Shown: one piece after another, positions 17,076 to 24,267 of the stretch
Layout of the letters: each line of letters opens with the position of its first letter
Position numbering within the stretch: the first letter of the stretch is position 1
Source: Bacteroidia bacterium
Lineage (GTDB): Bacteria > Bacteroidota > Bacteroidia > NS11-12g > UBA9320
Assembly: GCA_029253325.1 (NCBI GenBank)
Contig: JAQWZS010000230.1
Span: 1-32,728 of the forward strand
Reading direction: 5' to 3'
Length of the DNA: 32,728 bases
Notes under the pieces: model-generated
What the model was told of the DNA's origin: nothing
The model's input: the letters and a program-made list of their open reading frames with translations, nothing else
Databases searched by the model: none
Made by a program: the position numbers and the translations under genes

Positions 17076-18542
17076 ATGAATCATAATACTTTCAGTCTCA
17101 TATTACTTCTAATGGTATGTGGGATTATAACTGTCGATACTTTTGGACAATCTCAAGTTCAATCAAATTTTGTAAAAAATACAGATACTGTATTGGTCTA
17201 TTCGACTGCAAAAGATACAGATTTAAAGTTATCACTAGTCTCTAAACCTACTTTCAAACTAGCAAACCAACCTTTGGAAACAGAGGTGTCCATTTTTGTA
17301 AATCCTAACAAAACCTTTCAAACCTTTTTCGGTATAGGTGGGGCTATTACTGATGCTTCTTCAGAGGTTTTTGCGTGCTTACCCAAGTCTAAACAAGAAG
17401 AATTTTTAAAAGCATATTTTAGTGTTGATGATGGCATTGGTTATTCATTGGCTCGAACTCATATTCACAGTTGTGATTTTAGTAGAGAGAGTTATACCTA
17501 TGTGTCAGATAAAGATAAATTTTTAAAAACCTTTACTATTGACCATGACAAGAAATACCGTATTCCATTAATCAAGCGAGCTATAGCAATGGCTAATGGT
17601 CAATTGCCATTGTATGTAAGCCCTTGGAGTCCACCATCATTTATGAAGAGTAACAACAGTATGCTTCGTGGAGGTAAGTTATTGCCAGAGTATCGAGATG
17701 CTTGGGCTTTGTACTACGCTAAATTCATTAAAGCATACGAAAAAGAGAATGTTCCGATATGGGGGCTGACCATTCAAAACGAACCTATGGCTACGCAACG
17801 TTGGGAATCTTGTATTTACACCGCTGAGGAAGAAAGAGACTTTTTGAAAAATAATTTGGGACCTACACTAGAAAAAGAGGGATTAGGTGACAAAAAAATC
17901 ATTGTTTGGGACCATAATCGAGATTTGATTGTCAATCGTGCAAACACAATTTTTGATGATCCTGAAGCATCAAAATATGCTTGGGGTATCGGATTTCATT
18001 GGTATGAAACTTGGACAGGTGGAGATCCCATGTTTTCCAATTTAGGCAATGTCAATGAGTCTTATCCATCGAAAAATCTAGTATTTACTGAAGGATGCAA
18101 TGAGGGGTTTGATTCATCTAAGTATCAGTATTGGCCAAATGCTGAACGCTATGGTCGTTCGATGATTAATGATTTTAATAATGGGACAGTTGCTTGGACA
18201 GATTGGAACATACTTTTAGATGAAACTGGTGGACCAAATCATGTAATGAATTTATGTTTTGCTCCGATACATGCCAATACCCAAACAGGTGATTTAATCT
18301 ATACACCTAGTTACTATTATATCGGTCACTTTTCTAAATTTATCAGACCTGGAGCTAAACGAATGAGTACAGTATCTAGTAGAAGCATATTAGAAGCAAC
18401 TTCTTTTGTACATGATGATGGTCAAATGGTTACCGTGGTAATGAATCCTAAGGATGAAAAAATCAGATATCACTTGTACATAGATTCTATGTCAATATCA
18501 TCAGAGATATTGCCCCATTCAATGCAGACCATAGTGTATTAA
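17076..18542 (+). CDS. GH30 beta-glucanase / beta-glucosidase
   Basis: The 488-residue protein carries a signal peptide (ending TFGQ) and a GH30 (beta/alpha)8 domain with side beta-sandwich, complete in length. Family motifs are FFGIGGAITDASSEV, LYVSPWSPPSFMK, acid/base Glu236 in LTIQNEPMATQRWE and nucleophile Glu339 in LVFTEGCNEGF. The C-terminal strands (MVTVVMNPKDEKIRYHLYI) finish the side domain. GH30 members in this clade cut beta-1,6- or beta-1,3-linked glucose; GH30 with GH3 is a recurrent pairing in laminarin and pustulan loci (family knowledge). The exact subfamily (GH30_1 or GH30_3) is not decidable by eye. It is the last gene of the PUL and converges on rmuC with 11 bases between stops; no clear terminator lies in that gap. 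Confidence 0.92.
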   Translation: MNHNTFSLILLLMVCGIITVDTFGQSQVQSNFVKNTDTVLVYSTAKDTDLKLSLVSKPTFKLANQPLETEVSIFVNPNKTFQTFFGIGGAITDASSEVFACLPKSKQEEFLKAYFSVDDGIGYSLARTHIHSCDFSRESYTYVSDKDKFLKTFTIDHDKKYRIPLIKRAIAMANGQLPLYVSPWSPPSFMKSNNSMLRGGKLLPEYRDAWALYYAKFIKAYEKENVPIWGLTIQNEPMATQRWESCIYTAEEERDFLKNNLGPTLEKEGLGDKKIIVWDHNRDLIVNRANTIFDDPEASKYAWGIGFHWYETWTGGDPMFSNLGNVNESYPSKNLVFTEGCNEGFDSSKYQYWPNAERYGRSMINDFNNGTVAWTDWNILLDETGGPNHVMNLCFAPIHANTQTGDLIYTPSYYYIGHFSKFIRPGAKRMSTVSSRSILEATSFVHDDGQMVTVVMNPKDEKIRYHLYIDSMSISSEILPHSMQTIVY

Positions 18543-18553
18543 TTTAGAATTCT

Positions 18554-19888
18554 CTATAGTTCGATTCCTTCATCACTTTTCTCTGATGAATCTGGAAGTA
18601 TTGTTTCAGTTGTTGTAGAAGGTAGTTTTTCCACTTTTTTCAATTTGGACATCATCATTCTGGTTCGGGTGCCTACTAGGGTATCTAATTCTTTGTTTGC
18701 TTCATTAAGTTTTCTCTGAGCTTTATCCAGTACACCACCAAATTTCCCAAATTCTGTTTTTACAGCTCCTAAAATTTTCCAAACCTCACTACTTCGTTTT
18801 TGGATAGCAAGTGTCTTGAAGCCCATTTGAAGACTATTAAGCATGGCTGCTAGGGTAGTCGGGCCAGTAATAATGATTTTGTATTCTCGCTGCAATAAAG
18901 CTACCAAGTCTGGTTGACGTACTACTTCAGCAAACAAACCTTCTACAGGTAAAAACATAATACCAAAATCGGTAGTATTCGGTGGGTCGATGTATTTTTC
19001 CTGAATATCTCGAGCAAATTTTTTAATGCTTTGTACCAATGCTTTTTTAGACTCTAAAATTCCATCTTGATCGTTATTGTCATAAGCTTCTTGAAGCCTT
19101 ACATAGTTTTCTTGGGGAAATTTTGCATCCACTGGCAGATAGACCTCCTGACCATATTCGTCTTTGCCTGGCAGTTTGATCGCAAACTCTACATGATCAT
19201 TAGATCCTTGTTTGGTTTTAACATTGGCTTCATATTGTTCAGGTGCCATGATTTGTTCTAGGATATTGCCTAGTTGGATCTCTCCTAAAACTCCACGTGT
19301 TTTTACGTTGCCTAATACATTTTTTAAATCGCCAACGTCACTTGCTAGACTTTGCATTTCACCGAGTCCTTTTTGAACAGCCTCAAGTCGGTCACTTACA
19401 ATTTTAAATGATTGCCCCAGACGTTCTTCGAGTGTTTTATGAAGTTTTTCGTCTACGGTTTCTCGCATTTTTTCGAGTTTTTGTTCGGTCGATTTTACTA
19501 ATTCGTCTTGTTTTAGAGTCATCGAATCAAATTTCTCTTTTTGCAAATCATTGAATTCTTTGATATTTTGACTGAATCTTGTACTAAAATCTTTGAGTGA
19601 CTGATTGAGTTCCTGACGATTATCCTTAGCATTTTTATTCAATCCCTCACTAATTTGAGTTAGTTTGTCCTCTAATTTTTGGGTGAGTGTATTTAATGCG
19701 TCAGTAAGTTCTTTCCGATTTACCGTCAATGAAGAAGCTAACTCAATCCGATTTTCTTTCGATTCATTTTTTAATTCATTCCGAAATAGGTCAATTCCGT
19801 TAGAGTCTGTTTTTGAGTTGGTTTTAATCCATAGCAGAATCAGTAAGAATATGCAGATTGACGTAAATATGAGTTCAATTATTTCCAT
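18554..19888 (-). CDS. rmuC: DNA recombination protein RmuC
   Basis: The 444-residue protein has one N-terminal membrane segment (IIELIFTSICIFLLILLWI), a long charged coiled coil (about 25-175) and the RmuC domain. The conserved blocks are NVKTRGVLGEIQLGNILEQI, VYLPVDAKFPQENYVRL, DFGIMFLPVEGLFAEVV and ITGPTTLAAMLNSLQMGF, the last two being the family hallmarks. RmuC limits inversion of short inverted repeats in E. coli and has a PD-(D/E)XK-like nuclease fold; its exact biochemical role is not settled. The acidic tail after the domain is not conserved. It is leftward and 47 bases downstream of the tsaC-like gene, so it may belong to the same leftward unit. Confidence 0.93.
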   Translation of the reverse strand: MEIIELIFTSICIFLLILLWIKTNSKTDSNGIDLFRNELKNESKENRIELASSLTVNRKELTDALNTLTQKLEDKLTQISEGLNKNAKDNRQELNQSLKDFSTRFSQNIKEFNDLQKEKFDSMTLKQDELVKSTEQKLEKMRETVDEKLHKTLEERLGQSFKIVSDRLEAVQKGLGEMQSLASDVGDLKNVLGNVKTRGVLGEIQLGNILEQIMAPEQYEANVKTKQGSNDHVEFAIKLPGKDEYGQEVYLPVDAKFPQENYVRLQEAYDNNDQDGILESKKALVQSIKKFARDIQEKYIDPPNTTDFGIMFLPVEGLFAEVVRQPDLVALLQREYKIIITGPTTLAAMLNSLQMGFKTLAIQKRSSEVWKILGAVKTEFGKFGGVLDKAQRKLNEANKELDTLVGTRTRMMMSKLKKVEKLPSTTTETILPDSSEKSDEGIEL

Positions 19889-19935
19889 GATAATTATTTT
19901 ATCAATTTATTAAAACATTAATTAACATAAATTAT

Positions 19936-20883
19936 TTAATTACTTGCAGCCCTTTTCAATCGATCATCAATCGCTCTTCCAATTCCCTCGATTTTGATCG
20001 GCTCAATTAGGATGCAGTCCGTAGAATCTTGATCGGCCAATCGCATCATGGCAAAGAGTTGGTTGGCAATTTCGCTCAAGTTGTAATCCTTGGATAAAAA
20101 GTAAGAATATTTAGTTGGGGAATTACTCTGCTTTTCATAATAAAGGATAGAGCAGAGTTGTGTTGGGTTTTCTTTTAAGTATTCAGATATAGAATCTACA
20201 ATATACAAGGGTTTTTGGGTAGCATAATGCTTTTTTAGTTGTCCTGGTGTTTGTACTGTTTTTTCGGTAGATACTGAAATTTTAAGTCCGGTTTGTTTTA
20301 AAATAACTTCTTGGGATATTCCACCTTCACGAAGAATTTGAACCCGACCATTCTCGATGGATATGATGGTACTTTCAATTCCAACTTGGCATCTGCCTCC
20401 ATCGAGTATATAATCAATTTGATTGCCAATTCCATTTTTAACATGGTCAGCAGATGTAGGACTTACTGTATTTGAAATGTTGGCACTGGGTGCTGCCAAT
20501 GGAAAATTAATACGGTTTAATAATTCAAGGGTAAGGGGATGATTGGGAACTCTAAGTACGACTTGAGAAGACCCTGCAGTTACAACATCGGGAACGATAT
20601 TATTTTTAGGCAACAAAATACTCAATGAGCCCGGCCAAAAATGCTGAGCTATTTTCTCAGCTTCAATTGGAAAATGGGTTACATATCGTTTTGCTGCTTC
20701 CCAATTGGGCACATGTAATATCAAGGGATTAAAACTGGGCCTATTCTTGATGCGATAGATTTCAGCTATTGCATTTGGATCTAGAGCATTAGCAGCTAAA
20801 CCATACACAGTTTCAGTAGGAATGGCTACGAGTTTACCTTGGCTAAGTAAGTTAGCAGCTTTGGTAACATCTCTACCAATCAT
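19936..20883 (-). CDS. L-threonylcarbamoyladenylate synthase (Sua5/TsaC2 type)
   Basis: The 315-residue protein has the YrdC domain at the N-terminus (LVAIPTETVYGLAANALD, IYRIKNRPSFNPLILHV, PLAAPSANISNTVSPT) followed by a linker (TPGQLKKHYATQKPLYIV) and a C-terminal Sua5 domain. It makes threonylcarbamoyl-AMP from threonine, bicarbonate and ATP, the first step of t6A37 synthesis in tRNAs that read ANN codons. The extra C-terminal domain marks the longer TsaC2/Sua5 form rather than E. coli TsaC. Its ATG overlaps the TGA of the sigma-54 regulator gene (ATGA), indicating translational coupling between the two, which have no obvious functional link. Confidence 0.93.
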   Translation of the reverse strand: MIGRDVTKAANLLSQGKLVAIPTETVYGLAANALDPNAIAEIYRIKNRPSFNPLILHVPNWEAAKRYVTHFPIEAEKIAQHFWPGSLSILLPKNNIVPDVVTAGSSQVVLRVPNHPLTLELLNRINFPLAAPSANISNTVSPTSADHVKNGIGNQIDYILDGGRCQVGIESTIISIENGRVQILREGGISQEVILKQTGLKISVSTEKTVQTPGQLKKHYATQKPLYIVDSISEYLKENPTQLCSILYYEKQSNSPTKYSYFLSKDYNLSEIANQLFAMMRLADQDSTDCILIEPIKIEGIGRAIDDRLKRAASN

Positions 20884-22244
20884 GTATTATTATTTCGCTT
20901 GAGATCAAATTTGTCAATTTTGTTATACAAATGGCTTCGCTGAATATCAATTTCGGCGGATGTTTTGGCGACATTCCAATTGTTCTTTTTCAGTTTTGCA
21001 TCGATGAACATCTTCTCAGCGTAGTCTTTAAAATCTTGAAAACGACTAAATTCATTAATAGCATCAATGGTTCCTGGTTTTTTCTTGCCGTTATTGGCAT
21101 ACAACTGAATGTCTTCTTCTGAAATTTTATCATCACAAAGGATAACTAACCGTTCGACGATATTACGAAGCTCACGGATGTTACCACTCCAGTAGATGTT
21201 TTTGAGTCCCTGCATAGCACCCGCAGTGATTTGTTTTTTATTGATGCCATTATCTTGACAGATGTCTTCCATGAATTTTTCGGCAAGAATAGGAATGTCT
21301 TCTACACGCTCATTAAGGGTAGGAATATGGACTACAATAACTGATATACGGTGATAAAGGTCTTCCCTAAAATTACCATCATCAATTTCTTGCATCAGGT
21401 CTTTGTTGGTAGCTGCAATAATTCGAACATCTACTTCAATGTCTTTTTCGCCACCAACACGAGTTATTTTGTTTTCTTGAAGAGCTCTAAGAACCTTAGC
21501 TTGAGCAGCTAGACTCATATCACCAATTTCATCTAAAAATAGGGTGCCACCTGACGCTTTTTCGAACTTTCCTAGCTTTTGTTTAATTGCAGAAGTAAAA
21601 GAACCTTTTTCATGACCAAATAATTCACTTTCAATAAGTTCCCCAGGAATTGCTGCACAATTCACTTCAATAATGGGTTTATCTGCTCGGTTGCTTTTTT
21701 CATGCATCCATCGAGCAACCAATTCTTTACCAGTCCCATTTTCGCCGGTAATTAAAACTCTTGCATCAGTAGGAGCTACCTTTTCGATAGTCTTTTTAAT
21801 TTTTTTGATGCTAGGAGAATCACCCAATATTTCACGAGTTTTAGTAATTTGACGTTTTAAAACTTTGGTTTCGATAACCAAGTTGTTTTTATCTACCGCA
21901 TTTCTTACTGTGATTAATAGTTTGTTAAGATCTGGTGGTTTATTAATGAAATCAAAAGCTCCTTTTTTAGTAGCTTCAATGGCAGTTTCCATGGTGCCAT
22001 GTCCAGATATCATGATGAATGGAAGTTCCGGAGCTATTGATTTTGCTTTTTCGAGTACTTCAATGCCATCAAGTTTTGGCATTTTAATGTCCGATAAAAC
22101 AGCATCATAATTAAATTTTTTAATTAATGCGATTGCTTTTTCGCCATCTTTTGCCTCTTCAATTTCATATCCTTCGTACTCCAATATTTCACGGAGGGTT
22201 TCTCTGATGCTTTGTTCGTCATCTACAATTAGTATTCGTGCCAT
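20880..22244 (-). CDS. Sigma-54-dependent NtrC-family response regulator
   Basis: The 454-residue protein has a receiver domain with phospho-acceptor Asp52 (AVLSDIKMPKLDG), an AAA+ domain with Walker A GENGTGKE (167-174) and Walker B GTLFLDEIGD (233-242), and a Fis-type HTH at the end (NNWNVAKTSAEIDIQRSHLYNKI). The sigma-54 contact loop reads GSFTSA (214-219) instead of GAFTGA, keeping the key Phe-Thr. It should open RNA polymerase-sigma54 promoters upon phosphorylation. No histidine kinase gene is nearby, so its partner is unknown. It starts 31 bases after the 3' end of rnpB on the same strand and is followed by the overlapping tsaC-like gene. It is close in organisation to AtoC/ZraR-like regulators. 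Confidence 0.93.
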   Translation of the reverse strand: MARILIVDDEQSIRETLREILEYEGYEIEEAKDGEKAIALIKKFNYDAVLSDIKMPKLDGIEVLEKAKSIAPELPFIMISGHGTMETAIEATKKGAFDFINKPPDLNKLLITVRNAVDKNNLVIETKVLKRQITKTREILGDSPSIKKIKKTIEKVAPTDARVLITGENGTGKELVARWMHEKSNRADKPIIEVNCAAIPGELIESELFGHEKGSFTSAIKQKLGKFEKASGGTLFLDEIGDMSLAAQAKVLRALQENKITRVGGEKDIEVDVRIIAATNKDLMQEIDDGNFREDLYHRISVIVVHIPTLNERVEDIPILAEKFMEDICQDNGINKKQITAGAMQGLKNIYWSGNIRELRNIVERLVILCDDKISEEDIQLYANNGKKKPGTIDAINEFSRFQDFKDYAEKMFIDAKLKKNNWNVAKTSAEIDIQRSHLYNKIDKFDLKRNNNT

Positions 22245-22275
22245 GTGGTTTTAAGTCTTAATTTTTTATTCAAAA

Positions 22276-22639
22276 GTGGCAAAACTATAAGCCGGGTTCT
22301 GTCTCTTCGCCTATGCGAATGAGCTTATCATTTATCTATGCAACCTACCCTCTACAGCGATCAGAAAACTGATACTAGGACGAGTAGCCCTAAGTCTGTA
22401 GTTTACTTGGTTTTACAACATGCAAGGTTTGTACCGAATGAATATTACTATTCAAGCGTGTGAGCTCTTACCTCACTTTTTCACCCTTATTCGCCTAAGC
22501 AAACGGTTATTTTCTGTTACACTTGCTGTTATCTCAGTTTCTCAACCAAGACACCCTTTGTTTCCAAAGGTGCATTACTCTGTGTTGCCCGGACTTTCCT
22601 CAGATATGAAACATACCCGCGATAAGCCGTTTTGCCATT
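22276..22639 (-). ncRNA. rnpB: RNase P RNA (bacterial type A)
   Basis: Read on the minus strand, the 5' part contains the universally conserved P4 block GAGGAAAGTCCGGGC and the 3' part contains ACAGAACCCGGCTTAT, the matching conserved 3' region. The two ends form helix P1: GGCAAAAC (22636-22629) pairs with GTTTTGCC (22285-22278), extendable by A-T and G-T pairs to 22275/22639. The total of about 362 bases is usual for type A. A perfect -7 element (TACATTTG) lies 4-5 bases upstream of the predicted first G. RNase P RNA is the catalytic subunit that removes tRNA 5' leaders. The ORF track lists only shadow ORFs here. No terminator is visible between it and the next gene. Confidence 0.95.
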
Positions 22640-22640
22640 A

Positions 22641-22648
22641 CAAATGTA
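22641..22648 (-). promoter_or_regulatory. rnpB promoter -7 element
   Basis: On the minus strand TACATTTG (22648-22641) matches TAnnTTTG exactly. The first G of helix P1 (22636) is five bases downstream, which agrees with the usual initiation distance. No clear -33 TTTG is visible at 17-23 bases upstream. Confidence 0.6.
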
Positions 22649-22825
22649 TAGTTTTTTAAACGCTTATTTCACGCTAGGGTTATTCACGGAATATGAACAT
22701 GGTGATTCTTTAAGTTTAACAGGGATGTTGGTGCAGGTATCTAATCCACAACTACATAAAAACATGTTATTAAGATTGTATAGAACTAGACACACATTGG
22801 TTGTTTATTTGCAAGCATTAAGCGT

Positions 22826-24205
22826 ATGACGTTAATTAAATCAATATCGGGTATTCGTGGGACCATTGGAGGTACAGAGGATAATGCCTTGACTCCAATC
22901 GATATCGTAAAATATACAGCAGCTTATGCAGACTGTATTATTACTACTGAAAACAAAAAAGTTGTCGTGGGTAGAGATGCACGTATTTCTGGATTTATGG
23001 TCAATCAATTAGTGTGTGGAACATTGATTAGCAAAGGAATTGATGTAGTAGACTTAGACTTAAGTACTACACCAACGGTGGAGATGGCTGTTGTTAAAGA
23101 AAATGCAGCTGGTGGCATCATACTTACAGCAAGTCACAATCCAAAACAATGGAATGCACTGAAACTACTGAATAGCCAAGGTGAATTTATTTCAGAAGAA
23201 ATAGGTAATCAAATTATTAAGAAGGTTCAAGACGCTGATTTTGAGTTTAATGATGTTGATACACTGGGAAGCTACAAGTTAGAAAGTGGATATATCGATT
23301 GGCATATTGAGGAAATACTTAAATTATCATTGGTTGATAGCTCTGTTATTCGTAAGAAAAATTTTACCGTAGTGGTAGATGCAGTAAACTCTACAGGAGG
23401 AATAGCAGTACCCCAATTACTTAAAAAGTTGGGAGTAGCTAATGTGATCGAAATTTATTGTGATCCTACCGGGAAATTCCCGCATAATCCTGAACCTTTG
23501 CCAGAACATTTGACGGATTTATCTGCTGAAGTTGTTAGGAATAATGCAGATCTAGGAATAATTGTTGACCCAGATGTAGATCGTTTAGCCTTTGTAAATG
23601 AAAATGGTGATGTATTTGGAGAAGAATATACCCTGGTAGCCGTAGCAGATTATGTATTGAGTCAGAGCAAGGGAAATACAGTTTCTAATTTGTCCAGTAC
23701 CCGTGCTTTAAGAGATGTGACTGAAAAGCATGGCGGAATTTATCACGCTAGTGCAGTAGGAGAGGTCAATGTTGTGAAAATGATGAAAGAGACCAATGCC
23801 GTCATTGGTGGTGAAGGTAATGGTGGTATTATCCTACCAGAATTACATTATGGTAGAGATGCTCTTGTTGGAATTGCTTTGTTCTTGACTCATTTAGCTA
23901 AAAAAAATAGGCCCATTAGCCATCTTAAAGCTTCATATCCAAACTATATTATTAGTAAAAATAAGATTCAATTGACCTCTGAAATTGACGTTGATTTAAT
24001 TTTAGACCGTCTTAAAGAAAAATATAAAAATCAACCCATCAATACGGTGGATGGTGTTAAAATTGAGTTTGATATGGAATGGGTACACCTTCGTAAGTCA
24101 AACACCGAACCGATTATTAGAATATATGCTGAAGGTAACACTAAAAGTGTTGCTGATAGTTTGGTCAAAAAGATCAAATCTGATATTAAGGAACTCACTT
24201 CTTAG
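22826..24205 (+). CDS. glmM: Phosphoglucosamine mutase GlmM (alpha-D-phosphohexomutase family)
   Basis: The 459-residue protein has the four-domain phosphohexomutase plan. The phospho-serine loop is TASHNPKQWNALK with Ser103, the metal loop is DPDVDRLAF (from residue 248), the sugar-specificity loop is GGEGNGGI, and the phosphate-binding loop is RKSNTEPIIRIYAEG. SNTEP and GEGNGG fit the GlmM / phosphomannomutase-glucomutase branch. GlmM converts glucosamine-6-P to glucosamine-1-P for UDP-GlcNAc and peptidoglycan, although short Bacteroidota homologues are hard to separate from PMM/PGM by eye. The ATG at 22826 begins the conserved SISGIRGTIGG segment. A near-consensus -7 (TTTATTTG, 22804-22811) lies 14 bases upstream. 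Confidence 0.88.
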   Translation: MTLIKSISGIRGTIGGTEDNALTPIDIVKYTAAYADCIITTENKKVVVGRDARISGFMVNQLVCGTLISKGIDVVDLDLSTTPTVEMAVVKENAAGGIILTASHNPKQWNALKLLNSQGEFISEEIGNQIIKKVQDADFEFNDVDTLGSYKLESGYIDWHIEEILKLSLVDSSVIRKKNFTVVVDAVNSTGGIAVPQLLKKLGVANVIEIYCDPTGKFPHNPEPLPEHLTDLSAEVVRNNADLGIIVDPDVDRLAFVNENGDVFGEEYTLVAVADYVLSQSKGNTVSNLSSTRALRDVTEKHGGIYHASAVGEVNVVKMMKETNAVIGGEGNGGIILPELHYGRDALVGIALFLTHLAKKNRPISHLKASYPNYIISKNKIQLTSEIDVDLILDRLKEKYKNQPINTVDGVKIEFDMEWVHLRKSNTEPIIRIYAEGNTKSVADSLVKKIKSDIKELTS

Positions 24206-24211
24206 TTTTTC

Positions 24212-24240
24212 TTACTTATAGTTTTAAATACTATAAGTAA
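24212..24240. repeat. Perfect 10-base inverted repeat after glmM
   Basis: TTACTTATAG (24212-24221) and CTATAAGTAA (24231-24240) are perfect inverted copies around a 9-base AT loop, beginning seven bases after the glmM stop. It is AT-rich and not followed by a T run on either strand, so it is a poor terminator. It lies 12 bases upstream of the -7 element of the next gene and could instead be an operator. Confidence 0.6.
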
Positions 24241-24251
24241 AAACTTATACT

Positions 24252-24259
24252 TATATTTG
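24252..24259 (+). promoter_or_regulatory. Candidate -7 element for the lectin/CHU_C gene
   Basis: TATATTTG matches TAnnTTTG and ends nine bases before the TTG start at 24268. If correct, the 5' leader would be only a few bases. No good -33 element is visible. Confidence 0.4.
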
Positions 24260-24267
24260 TTGCTAGC

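Noticed and set aside
18569-18590. TTCATCA/TGATGAA inverted repeat near the end of rmuC as a terminator
   Set aside because: It is only 7 bases, lies inside the rmuC coding region and is not followed by a T run on the GH30 strand.
22420-22659. 79-residue plus-strand ORF (MQGLYRMNITIQ...)
   Set aside because: It lies antisense to rnpB; its sequence is explained by the conserved RNase P RNA structure.
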